From Paenibacillus cymbidii (GTDB lineage Bacteria; Bacillota; Bacilli; Paenibacillales; NBRC-103111): DNA of 64,000 bases. How positions within the stretch are numbered: the stretch's first letter is position 1; each line of letters starts with the position of its first letter. This document shows positions 45,823 through 53,984 of the stretch, piece after piece. A model generated the notes under the pieces. It was given only the letters and a program-made list of their open reading frames with translations. It was not told the DNA's origin and ran no database searches. The stretch spans positions 164,283-228,282 of the forward strand of contig NZ_SHLX01000015.1 of assembly GCF_004764705.1 (NCBI RefSeq), in the 5' to 3' direction. The position numbers and the translations under genes were made by a program.

Positions 45823-47667
45823 TCAGCCTCCCGTATGGCCCAGTTTTGCGGCAAAGTACATCCGGTTCTGCAGAACGCGGCTGTCGTCCGGCAAATAGGC
45901 GGCCGCCCGTTCATTCGCTTCCCGGGCCAGCTCGAAAGCGCCGATTCGATCGTAGCAGACGCACAGTTGCAATTGGGGCAACCAGGTCCAGCAGGCGTGA
46001 ATGAGCAGCGCGGAAGTATCGGCCGGCATCTCCAGCTGTGTGGCGAGACGGTACCACCAGATTGCCTCGTGATATCGCTCTTCGCTGAAGTACGCGTACC
46101 CGATCCGGCAGCAATTTTCTGCCCGCGGCAACGCTGTGGCGAATGATTGAAGCGCTCTCTGCCGGGCCTTCTCCATCTCCCCCAACTGGAGATAACACTC
46201 CGCCGCCCGGCCGCAAGCGCCGATCCGGTCTTCGATCCATACTTCGTGATTCCCGAACGCAAGCAGCTTCTCGTACTGCTCGACTGCGCGCTGCCAGAGC
46301 TGATGATCGTACAGCTCGTTGGCATAATAGTACACATCGCGCGGGCCGAACGTTTCGCCGGCATTGACCTTGTTTTCGTAAATGTTCAAATTGCGCGAGG
46401 AAGCGGTATGCACGCGGTCGTGCGTTATGGCAATCTCGCTGTTCAACACGACGCCGCTGATCTGCAAATACTCGTGCACGCTGCCGACCCAAGTCAGGCC
46501 CAGACTGCGACGGACAATCCGATTGCGGCGCAGGCTGCTCGTTACATTGCCGTACTTGTCCTTGGCCAGATGGTAGTGCATGGACACGACGTCGGTACCC
46601 GCCGGCATCGCCGCCAGAAGCAACGCGAGCTTCTCCCGGTCTGCCGGCAGCAGCACGTCGTCCGCATCGAGCCACATGAGATAATCCTGCGTCGCAAGAC
46701 TGAAGGCAAAGTTGCGGGCGCGGGAGAAATCGTCCACCCACTGGAAATCGACGATGCGGTCGGTAAAGCGGGCGGCGATCTCCTTCGTGCGGTCGGTCGA
46801 GCCGGTATCGACGATGACGATTTCCGCAACAAGATCGGCGACACTCGACAAGCAGCGCTCCAGCGTCTCCTCTTCGTTTTTCACGATCATGCACAGGCTG
46901 ACGGACGCGGGGCGCTCCCAGGCGTACAGCAGCTCGGTAATATCTTTCCCCCATTTGCTTCGGGCCGCCTCCCGGTTTATGACCAGCTGTCGGCCATACC
47001 AGGTTGGATCGGTCGGGAACAACAACGGCGGCTGCCCGTACCGCACCAGGCTGTCGCGGGCGATCCGCAGCTCGTAGCCGGCTTGCATCATCCGATAGCA
47101 TAAATCGTCGTCCTCGTACGACTCCAGCGCGAAGCGCTCGTCGAAGCCGCCAAGCTCGCGGAACACATCGGCCCGGACGGCCAGCAGGAAGCTGAGCAGC
47201 CGCGGAGCGGGAGCCGACGCGCCGTGCCTGGCAAGCAGCGAGCGGCGTTCGGTCGGCTTGAGCTTCAGCAGCGCATCGACGGAAACCAGAATGTGCTGCG
47301 CGCCGCTGACGCCGTTCGTAACCGGACCGACCATCGCGGCTTTCGGATGCTCATCCAGGCAGCGGAGCAGGCTTTCCAGCCAGCCTGCCGTCACTTCGAC
47401 GTGATCGCGCAGCATGACAATGATGTCGCCGCTCGCTTGTGCGGCGCCGAGATTGAAACCGGCCGCGACGCCGGAAATTCGTTCCGTTGCGACGATTCGG
47501 TCGACGCTGGCTTTGCGCCGCTTGAGCTGCCGGTCAATGGCTGGTGAACCGCCGTCATTGACGACGATCAGCTCGCAAGGCGTCTTCGTATGCTTGCGGA
47601 TCGCATCCAGGCACGGTCCGAGCAAGCTTTCATGCTGGGACAGCAATACAATACTGACGGACTTCAT
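45823..47667 (-). CDS. Tandem-domain glycosyltransferase with TPR-like tail
   Basis: This 614-residue cytosolic protein has two GT-A domains. Domain 1 (about 1-240) starts SVSIVLLSQHESLLGPCLDA and has VNDGGSPAID, but at the DxD position it reads IVMLRDHVEV, which is atypical. Domain 2 (about 250-400) has SLCMIVKNEEETLERCLSS, IVDTGSTDRTKEI and a canonical LMWLDADDVLL. Residues 430-600 form TPR-like helices. The ATG at 47667 has GGAGGTG upstream. The gene lies 109 nt after the collagen-like protein gene on the same strand. Two transferase steps in one polypeptide would suit building a short glycan on a repetitive acceptor. Confidence 0.88.
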   Translation of the reverse strand: MKSVSIVLLSQHESLLGPCLDAIRKHTKTPCELIVVNDGGSPAIDRQLKRRKASVDRIVATERISGVAAGFNLGAAQASGDIIVMLRDHVEVTAGWLESLLRCLDEHPKAAMVGPVTNGVSGAQHILVSVDALLKLKPTERRSLLARHGASAPAPRLLSFLLAVRADVFRELGGFDERFALESYEDDDLCYRMMQAGYELRIARDSLVRYGQPPLLFPTDPTWYGRQLVINREAARSKWGKDITELLYAWERPASVSLCMIVKNEEETLERCLSSVADLVAEIVIVDTGSTDRTKEIAARFTDRIVDFQWVDDFSRARNFAFSLATQDYLMWLDADDVLLPADREKLALLLAAMPAGTDVVSMHYHLAKDKYGNVTSSLRRNRIVRRSLGLTWVGSVHEYLQISGVVLNSEIAITHDRVHTASSRNLNIYENKVNAGETFGPRDVYYYANELYDHQLWQRAVEQYEKLLAFGNHEVWIEDRIGACGRAAECYLQLGEMEKARQRALQSFATALPRAENCCRIGYAYFSEERYHEAIWWYRLATQLEMPADTSALLIHACWTWLPQLQLCVCYDRIGAFELAREANERAAAYLPDDSRVLQNRMYFAAKLGHTGG

Positions 47668-47728
47668 GATGCACCTCCGTATGCGGGGGAAAATGTGATT
47701 GCCGGACGCTGTCGGCGCTGCCGGTCAA

Positions 47729-47750
47729 GGCGCACGGTTGTCCGTGCGCC
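47729..47750. terminator. Short hairpin after the collagen-like gene
   Basis: A 9-bp perfect stem GGCGCACGG/CCGTGCGCC with a 4-nt loop lies between the collagen-like gene and the tandem transferase. There is no T-run, so partial termination or message protection is possible. Confidence 0.4.
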
Positions 47751-47776
47751 GTTGAGCGGATTGCGGGCAGATCTTG

Positions 47777-49765
47777 TTAAGCCAAGCGGAAGATCGTAAT
47801 TTTGGCTCCATCCGATGGAGCTAATGTAACTGGTCCCAGCAGATCAAAAAACTGTAACTGTATCGTAGATCCTGCAGTAAGCGGAACGATTACAGAGTCA
47901 TTCCAGCGTTTAGTAGGTAAAGTTGGTGCTTGAACGCTGTTCGGAATCGTAGTTCCATTTGCTAAAAGTTGAGCGCTTACCAGCATATCGGCTGTCGAAT
48001 TTAATTCGTATTGAATGTAATAGACGCCTGCTGTGGAGACTGTAAATATATCATTTGTCCCGTTAATAAAAATATCCGCGCTGAATTGCTGTTCGTTAGG
48101 AAAAGGAACGTTTGTGCCTCCGAGAACTACTGCAATTGGAGTAACGCTGGTGTTGTTGTTAGTGGAAAATCCATAGCCGGGAATACCTGAGCCCGTTACG
48201 CCCGTTACGCCCGTTGCTCCGGTTGCACCCGTTTCTCCGGTTGCGCCGGTTGCTCCCGTCGCACCTGATCCTGTCGCGCCCGTTACGCCGGTTGCTCCGG
48301 TTGCTCCCGTTTCTCCGGTTACGCCCGTTGCGCCCGTTGCGCCCGAGCCGGTTGCGCCTGTCATACCAATTGCGCCGGTTGCGCCGGTTTCACCCGTAAC
48401 TCCTGTCGCTCCGGTTGCCCCAGTCGCGCCGGTTGCGCCGGTCTCACCTATAAGCCCGGTTGCTCCTGTCGAACCCGTTGCTCCGATCGCGCCGGTTGCA
48501 CCGGTTTCGCCAATCCCCCCTGTCGCTCCGGTAGCTCCGGTTGCACCTGCATCCCCTGTTGCGCCGGTAGCCCCTGCGCCGGTCGCTCCCGTAGCGCCAG
48601 TTGCACCCGTCGCTCCTGTTACGCCATTAACGCCCGCTGCGCCGGTTGCTCCGGTTGCGCCAGTAACGCCGGTTGCGCCCTTCGCACCATCCGCGCCAGC
48701 TGCGCCAGGTGCACCGGTTGCCCCCGGAGCGCCCGGTGCGCCAGTAGCGCCAGGCATACCGGGAACACCGGTGGCTCCGGGAGCACCCGGTGCGCCGGTG
48801 GCTCCAGCCGCGCCCGTTGCGCCGGTAGCGCCGACCTTCGCCAGCTTCTGCAATTGAGCGATAATGTCGTCCATCGTCAGCGCCTGGTCGGTCACTTCGA
48901 TCATTTCCGCCGTTTCGCCTTGCGCAATGATCGAAACGGGCTGACCTACGGCCAACGAAGAAAGATCAAGCGCATCGTTCGAATTTTTGCCGTAAACGAG
49001 CGTGTCTTCCGAAAGCGCAAACGAATGCGATTGGCCGCCTGCCGAAATCGTGACTTGACCGTTGTCAATCGACGATACCACGCCGTATGTTACTTTCTGC
49101 GCAACGGAGGACGACGAGTCGTTGATCATGTAAGGCAGTGCGGAAGTCAAAATTTTGGCCATCTGCGCCCGAGTCACCAACTCCAGCGGCTTGAACTCCT
49201 GATCCGGGAATCCGTCGACAATATGTAGCTCGGATGCGATGCTGACGGAATTGGCCAGCTGCGGCGATATTTGGTCCGCATCCAGGAACGGCGACGGCGC
49301 GCCGGTCAATTGCGGCAAGCTGTTCGCCTGCTGAATGGCGCGCACGACCAGTTGCGTCACCCATTCCCGCGAGGAAGCGGCGCCGCCCCATGTGGTTTGC
49401 CCGTCGGACGTCAACTCGGACGAATCGATCAAGCCCAATTCGACGGCAAGCTTGATGTAGCCCTGTGCCCAATCGTCGGCCGAATATCCGGTGACGCCGG
49501 AAAGCACCTTGTCTTCGGCATCCATAAGCCGAAGCGTCATAACGACCGCTTCCTGATGCGTCACGTTGTCCTGCGGATCAAAAACTTGATCCCCGCGTCC
49601 TTGAATCACTTCGAGCAAACTCATCTGGGCAATTTGTTTCTGCGCCCACGGCACTTGCTGCACATCCTTGAAAAACTCTTTTGCCGCCGCCGCCGCATTT
49701 GCCGCTCCGGAGAGCATCATCGTGACGCTCAAACCGGTCAAGACAATCTTCTTTTTGTCCTTCAA
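47777..49765 (-). CDS. SLH-domain surface protein with Gly-X-Thr collagen stalk and BclA-like head
   Basis: This is a secreted, cell-wall-attached protein of 662 residues. A signal peptide (about 1-27, ending in an Ala run) is followed by SLH repeats (about 30-215) that bind secondary wall polymer and a small beta domain (about 225-305). Residues 312-526 are collagen triplets, mostly GAT/GVT/GET with four GxG-type interruptions (for example TGSGATG). The C-terminal head (527-662) resembles the BclA C-terminal domain (GVYYIQYELN, then TIQLQFFDLLG). The TTG start has GAGGAG 8 nt upstream. Thr in the third triplet position is the residue glycosylated in BclA-type proteins, and three glycosyltransferase genes lie next to it. 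Confidence 0.92.
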   Translation of the reverse strand: MKDKKKIVLTGLSVTMMLSGAANAAAAAKEFFKDVQQVPWAQKQIAQMSLLEVIQGRGDQVFDPQDNVTHQEAVVMTLRLMDAEDKVLSGVTGYSADDWAQGYIKLAVELGLIDSSELTSDGQTTWGGAASSREWVTQLVVRAIQQANSLPQLTGAPSPFLDADQISPQLANSVSIASELHIVDGFPDQEFKPLELVTRAQMAKILTSALPYMINDSSSSVAQKVTYGVVSSIDNGQVTISAGGQSHSFALSEDTLVYGKNSNDALDLSSLAVGQPVSIIAQGETAEMIEVTDQALTMDDIIAQLQKLAKVGATGATGAAGATGAPGAPGATGVPGMPGATGAPGAPGATGAPGAAGADGAKGATGVTGATGATGAAGVNGVTGATGATGATGATGAGATGATGDAGATGATGATGGIGETGATGAIGATGSTGATGLIGETGATGATGATGATGVTGETGATGAIGMTGATGSGATGATGVTGETGATGATGVTGATGSGATGATGATGETGATGATGVTGVTGSGIPGYGFSTNNNTSVTPIAVVLGGTNVPFPNEQQFSADIFINGTNDIFTVSTAGVYYIQYELNSTADMLVSAQLLANGTTIPNSVQAPTLPTKRWNDSVIVPLTAGSTIQLQFFDLLGPVTLAPSDGAKITIFRLA
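48188..48832 (-). repeat. Coding tandem repeats of the collagen-like stalk
   Basis: About 71 nine-base units encode Gly-X-Y triplets, dominated by Gly-Ala-Thr. Synonymous codons vary, so the DNA is less uniform than the protein. Such tracts change length readily by slippage or recombination. Confidence 0.85.
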
Positions 49766-49840
49766 GGTCCCGTCTCCTCTAAGTGGTATAGGTATTTGCG
49801 ACTATCCCAGTCAAAAGTCTGCAATGAGTCGCTACTATAT

Positions 49841-49869
49841 ATTATAACGGCAATTCTAAACATTCTCTG
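49841..49869 (-). promoter_or_regulatory. Candidate promoter of the collagen-like gene
   Basis: The minus strand has a perfect TATAAT at 49846-49841, with no good -35 hexamer at 17 nt (CAGAGA). It lies about 75 nt before the TTG start. The leader contains an inverted repeat, GCGACT paired with AGTCGC. A regulated promoter is possible. Confidence 0.4.
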
Positions 49870-50100
49870 AACAATTTCGGCATAATCATGTCGAAATTTG
49901 ACGAACCATCGACAGTTTGTTCGAATATCTTTTTTCCAGAGCATTCTTCCTGCAATTTGCCCGGGCACAGCGTCATACGAACTGCCGCAACAACAATCAA
50001 GCTGCGGCCGATCACTTCCACCGACGGAACCCGTCTATCACCCTCAAACGCGAAAAAACAAAATGAAGCTGCAATGGCGTTCGGACAATGGACTTCGTGC
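49870..50100. other. Intergenic stretch without a recognisable gene
   Basis: This is the part of the 49766-50515 gap between the promoter of the collagen-like gene and the repeat at 50101. No gene or RNA was recognised. Confidence 0.5.
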
Positions 50101-50284
50101 CTAACGGATCGTACGAGGCTTATTCAGTCGAAATCGGCCTGCCAGCAAAACTTAACGGTTCTCACAGACGCTATTCGACGAAAACGGTCAAACCCGGAGT
50201 AAAATCGGCTAATAAGCTCACCACGATCCGTTAGCACCAGTAAATCGTCCGAAATGACCGCATAAGCTCATGATGAACCGTTAG
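50101..50284. repeat. Second four-unit repeat (CTAACGGNTC family)
   Basis: Two direct units lie at 50101-50124 (CTAACGGATCGTACGAGGCT...) and 50151-50175 (CTTAACGGTTCTC...). Two inverted units follow at 50211-50234 (...GATCCGTTAG) and 50261-50284 (...GAACCGTTAG). Units are about 50 nt apart on each side. Units 1 and 3 share GGATC and units 2 and 4 share GGTTC. Confidence 0.75.
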
Positions 50285-50420
50285 AACGCCGAAGGTGGAA
50301 GGAAGAAGCTTCTCGCTCCCTCCCGATGGCGAACGAGCGCCATAGCAGGAGAATCATCCCAGCGAACTCGCAACAAGCCTGCTCCCGGGGGGACCACAAC
50401 AACGGTCCACAGTTAATCGA

Positions 50421-50447
50421 CAGTCCTTTTTCATGGGCTATTTTGGT
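50421..50447. repeat. Half-hairpin remnant of the four-hairpin element
   Basis: TTTTTCATGGGCTATTTT is identical to the right half of the last hairpin of copy 3 (33018-33035). The left arm and the other three hairpins are absent. It lies near the 3' end of zwf, again downstream of a minus-strand gene. Confidence 0.5.
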
Positions 50448-50475
50448 TACGCGATCCGGCATTGTGCTTTCACGC

Positions 50476-50503
50476 AAAAAAACCGGCGCCCCACAGGCGC
50501 CGG
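50476..50503 (-). terminator. Rho-independent terminator of zwf
   Basis: On the minus strand CCGGCGCC (50503-50496), a 5-nt loop and GGCGCCGG (50490-50483) are followed by seven T (50482-50476). It lies 12 nt after the zwf stop. Confidence 0.92.
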
Positions 50504-50515
50504 CCACTCCACTTC

Positions 50516-52066
50516 TTAGGCGCGCACAGGCGCCCAGATTACTTCGCTTTCTTCCTGGCCGTTGACAGGCCACCAATGGAAGCCGTCACGCTCCAGCAGC
50601 TCCCTTGCGGCATCCGGCCCCCAGGAACCGGCCGCATAAGGCTGCAGCTCGCTTCGACCCTGCTTCCACGCTTCGGCGATTTTGTCGACGTAGCGCCAGG
50701 CGAATTTCACTTCGTCCCACCGCGTAAAATAGGTCGACTCCCCGCGCGCCGCGTCGTGCAGCAGCCGTTCATACGCTTCCGGCGTGTTCAGCCCGACCTG
50801 GCAACTTTGGCAGAAATCCATCGCCACCGGAATAATCATGCCGGCGGAACCCGGCTGCTTGGCATTGATTTTGATGTAGATGCCTTCCAGCGGATTGACC
50901 CGGAACACGAGCAGGTTCGGCTGCAGCGTATGCTTCTGCGCGAGATACACGTTGTCCGGAATCGTCTTGAACTCGACGACGACTTCGGTCGTTTTCACCG
51001 GGAGCCGTTTGCCCGTCCGAATGTAGAACGGCACGCCCGACCAGCGGAAGTTGTCGATCAGCACCTTGGCGGCAAAATACGTCTCCGTCGACGACGCCGG
51101 ATTGACCGAATCTTCGGCGCGGTACGCTTTCTTCGGCTCGCCTTTCATTTCGCCTTCGGTATATTGGCCGCGGACGACGTTCGCTTCCACTTCATCCGGC
51201 GAGTAGGCCCGCAGCGAACGCAGCACCTTCACCTTCTCGTCGCGGATGTCTTCCGGCGCCAGCCGGCTCGGCGGCTCCATCGCCATCATCGTCACCATCT
51301 GCAGCATATGGTTCTGCGCCATATCGCGCAGCGCGCCCGAATGATCGTAGTACCCGCCGCGCTCCTCCACGCCGACCGTTTCGCTGAGCGTGATTTGCAC
51401 ATTCGCGATGTACTTGTTGTTCCACAGCGGCTCGAAGAACGCGTTGGCGAACCGGATCACTTCGATGTTCTGCACCATTTCCTTGCCAAGGTAGTGGTCG
51501 ATGCGGAATATCTCGTTCTCCTTGAACACGCTGCACAGCTCTTCGTTCAGCTTCTCGGCCGACGCCAGATCGAAGCCGAACGGCTTCTCGATGACAAGCC
51601 GATGCCAGCCGGCCGATTCGAGCAGCCCGCCCTCCTGCAAATTGCGCGCGACGCTGCCGAACAGATCGGGCGCCAGCGCCAAATAAAACAGCCGGTTGCC
51701 GGCGATGCCGAATTTGCTCTCCAGCTTCTGAGCGACGTGCTCCAGCTCGCGGTAGCCGGACGTATCGTTCGTGTTCAGCGACATGTATTCGAAATGAGCG
51801 GCGAACCGCGCCCATTGCTCGTCATCCTGGTTGGTGCGATAGCGCGCAAACTCGTGGATCGAAGCCAGCAAGTCTTCGCGGAATTGTTCATTCGTACGCG
51901 GTCTTCTGGCCAGGCCGACAACGGCAAATTTCTCCGGCAGCTTGCCTTCCCGGTACAAGCTGTAGAACGCCGGAAACAGCTTGCGCCGCGCCAAATCGCC
52001 TGTAGCCCCGAATATAAAAAACAGCGCCCCTTCTTGGTAAAACGCTTCGTGACGTTTATCGCTCAT
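50516..52066 (-). CDS. zwf: Glucose-6-phosphate 1-dehydrogenase
   Basis: This enzyme oxidises glucose 6-phosphate to 6-phosphogluconolactone with NADP, the entry step of the pentose phosphate pathway (516 residues). The nucleotide-binding motif FGATGDLARRKLFPA lies near residue 19. The substrate/catalytic signature is RIDHYLGKEMVQN, with the preceding EKPFG Lys. The C-terminal domain has FYIRTGKRLPVK. The ATG at 52066 is favoured because AAGGA lies upstream; an ATG at 52090 is also in frame. It has a strong terminator. A 29-codon membrane peptide gene lies upstream on the same strand. Confidence 0.97.
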   Translation of the reverse strand: MSDKRHEAFYQEGALFFIFGATGDLARRKLFPAFYSLYREGKLPEKFAVVGLARRPRTNEQFREDLLASIHEFARYRTNQDDEQWARFAAHFEYMSLNTNDTSGYRELEHVAQKLESKFGIAGNRLFYLALAPDLFGSVARNLQEGGLLESAGWHRLVIEKPFGFDLASAEKLNEELCSVFKENEIFRIDHYLGKEMVQNIEVIRFANAFFEPLWNNKYIANVQITLSETVGVEERGGYYDHSGALRDMAQNHMLQMVTMMAMEPPSRLAPEDIRDEKVKVLRSLRAYSPDEVEANVVRGQYTEGEMKGEPKKAYRAEDSVNPASSTETYFAAKVLIDNFRWSGVPFYIRTGKRLPVKTTEVVVEFKTIPDNVYLAQKHTLQPNLLVFRVNPLEGIYIKINAKQPGSAGMIIPVAMDFCQSCQVGLNTPEAYERLLHDAARGESTYFTRWDEVKFAWRYVDKIAEAWKQGRSELQPYAAGSWGPDAARELLERDGFHWWPVNGQEESEVIWAPVRA

Positions 52067-52161
52067 GGTTGGTCCTTCGTTCCTTTGCATGATATACTTG
52101 CCGATTCAGTGTACCATATTCCCGCCCGCATCGCTATTCGATCGCATGATGGAATCGATCA

Positions 52162-52251
52162 CTATTTATTATGCTTTTTCCCCATCAGCCACAAAAATGC
52201 CAATGCCACCAAAACGACGATGCCGAGAATGACGTTCGCCTCTGTGCCCAT
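52162..52251 (-). CDS. 29-residue single-pass membrane peptide
   Basis: This small gene has AAGGGGAG 6 nt before an ATG at 52251 and a TAG at 52162. It encodes a short N-terminus (MGTEAN), one hydrophobic helix (VILGIVVLVALAFLWLM) and a basic tail (GKKHNK), the design of many Firmicute small membrane proteins with the C-terminus inside. It lies about 95 nt upstream of zwf in the same direction and may share its transcript. I recognise no named family. The strong ribosome site and clean helix make it likely to be real. Confidence 0.65.
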   Translation of the reverse strand: MGTEANVILGIVVLVALAFLWLMGKKHNK

Positions 52252-52433
52252 GTCGCGCTCCCCTTGCTACAGACTTATGCTTCCATTTTAGATGCAGTGG
52301 CGAAAAGAAGTCAAAGATAACGCTTTCGACAAAATATGCAGGGTTAGGTCGAAAGATATATTTTGTGAATATGCCCGCCCGGCTCGTTACGGCGTTCGCG
52401 GACAGTGGTATACTATGGTAAAACATTACAAGG

Positions 52434-53714
52434 ATGTGCGTTCGTTTGACAGCGCTGGAACCGTTGCCGGCATCTGCCCGGACAGATGCGGCCTCCCGCT
52501 ATCGACAAGACAACATGCTGTTCGCGCACGTCTTCGGCGACAGCAATCCGGATAAGGAAAATTCCCCTATGCAAGATCGTCACCCGTTCACCCGACAACA
52601 TGCCCCATCGTACGCCGCTAATGCGGCCCAAAGCATTGCCGCCATTTTGTCGGCAGCGAGGGCGCTCGACAGCGCGGCTGCGCCGCTGAAGCCGGACGCG
52701 GCCGTTTCGACGTTCGCCAAGCGCGAAGTAACCAGCTCCGATCCGCTGGCCGTCAAGGCGACGGCGCGCGACGGCGCGGAACGACGTACGATCCGGCTGC
52801 AAGTCGAGCAGACGGCTGTCGCCCAGCGCAACAGCGGCGCCTCCTTCGTCAAGCTCGGACCTACTTCGCTGCTCGCCGGCCCCAACCGCTTCACGGTGGA
52901 AAGGAACGGCGGCTCGACGGTCACGATCGAATGCTTCATCCGCGAAGGCGACACCCACGAGCAGGCGCTGACGCGGATGAAACGAGCCATCAACGCTGCC
53001 AAAAGCGGGATCAACGCCGTCATTCGCACGGACGACACGGACCGAATCCGGCTGGCGGTCGCCGCCGAAGCGACCGGCACCGGACAAGCGTTCCGGCTCC
53101 GCGACGAAAGCGGCAACGCCGTCGGGACTACCGGCATCTCGGCCGTCGATGCGCTGGCGGCGAATGCCAGATACCGGTTGGACGGCGGCGGACCGATCAC
53201 TTCGGAGTCGAACGAAATTGCGCTGGAGCAAGGCGAAATTGTCGCCTTGCTGGTTGTGCCGACGTCCGGGCCGGTTACGCTGCAGGTGCGCTCGGCGCAT
53301 GCGACGATCGTGCAAGACATCGTCGCGCTGGGCGCCGCCTACAATCAACTTGCTGGCGCGTTCGCCGCAGCCGAAGGCATTGCCGCGCCGCAGTTGAACC
53401 GCATGCTGGCGCAAACGCTTGACGCCGGCACGCTGGAACCGCTCGGCCTGACCCCGCGCAGCGACGGTTCGCTCGACGCGGATCGCGGCAAGCTGCACGC
53501 AGCGGCTGTCGGCCGTGTTGCGGAGCTGGAGCGAACCATCGGCGCCTGGGCGGGCAAGCTGAGCAGGATCGCGCTGCGGCTGCTGGCCAGCACGGGCGAA
53601 GCGTTGCTGGATCGCGGCAATGCCGAATACCGGCGGTATGTCAACTACCGCCCTTCGATGTCGCTTTACAGCCAATTGCCATTCGACGGCATTCTGCTCA
53701 ACCGCTTCTTTTGA
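52434..53714 (+). CDS. FliD-like (flagellar hook-associated protein 2-like) orphan protein
   Basis: This protein of up to 426 residues resembles the flagellar filament cap FliD in layout. A mid-section with paired beta-rich domains (FTVERNGGSTVTIECFIREG, then RIRLAVAAEATGTGQAFRL and NAVGTTGISAVDALAANARY) is followed by a C-terminal helical part with the FliD-type LEPLGLTPRSDGSLDADRGKL. It ends in LPFDGILLNRFF. The N-terminus is uncertain: the ATG at 52434 lacks a clear ribosome site, while the TTG at 52446 has AAGGA at 10 nt. No other flagellar genes are nearby, so it could be a capping, adhesin or decayed paralogue. The family call is tentative. Confidence 0.5.
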   Translation: MCVRLTALEPLPASARTDAASRYRQDNMLFAHVFGDSNPDKENSPMQDRHPFTRQHAPSYAANAAQSIAAILSAARALDSAAAPLKPDAAVSTFAKREVTSSDPLAVKATARDGAERRTIRLQVEQTAVAQRNSGASFVKLGPTSLLAGPNRFTVERNGGSTVTIECFIREGDTHEQALTRMKRAINAAKSGINAVIRTDDTDRIRLAVAAEATGTGQAFRLRDESGNAVGTTGISAVDALAANARYRLDGGGPITSESNEIALEQGEIVALLVVPTSGPVTLQVRSAHATIVQDIVALGAAYNQLAGAFAAAEGIAAPQLNRMLAQTLDAGTLEPLGLTPRSDGSLDADRGKLHAAAVGRVAELERTIGAWAGKLSRIALRLLASTGEALLDRGNAEYRRYVNYRPSMSLYSQLPFDGILLNRFF

Positions 53715-53984
53715 CGAGCAGAGGCGGCGAGCTTAACAACCCGTTCACGCGAAAATGGGGCTTGAGAAGTTTGCGGAACGGCGGCGACGGCGGAGAGATG
53801 CGGCACTCGACGGACGAGGCACGACGTGCCGGAGCTAGTGGAAGCAGAGGAATACTTAGGGATGACGAGGCAAACGCCGGCCGGTTGAGGCGGGCAGTAC
53901 TATGAGGCACATGTGCTGGTGGCTGAAACGAAGGTGGATGAATCGGTGCTGCTCAAGCGAGCGGCTCGAGCAAGACTCACTTGG
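53715..53984. other. Intergenic region, possible decayed sequence
   Basis: This region lies between the FliD-like gene and repeat copy 4. Short open frames on both strands (about 60-70 codons) have Arg/Gly-rich content without ribosome sites. Nothing is recognised. Confidence 0.4.

Noticed and set aside
45816..46364. N-terminal extension of the single-domain glycosyltransferase to 46364
   Set aside because: It is an out-of-frame reading of the upstream tandem transferase gene. The GT2 fold begins right after the ATG at 45815, which has its own ribosome site.
48188..48832. Repeat tract as a possible CRISPR array
   Set aside because: The period is 9 nt, without unique spacers, and it is in frame with a Gly-X-Y protein.
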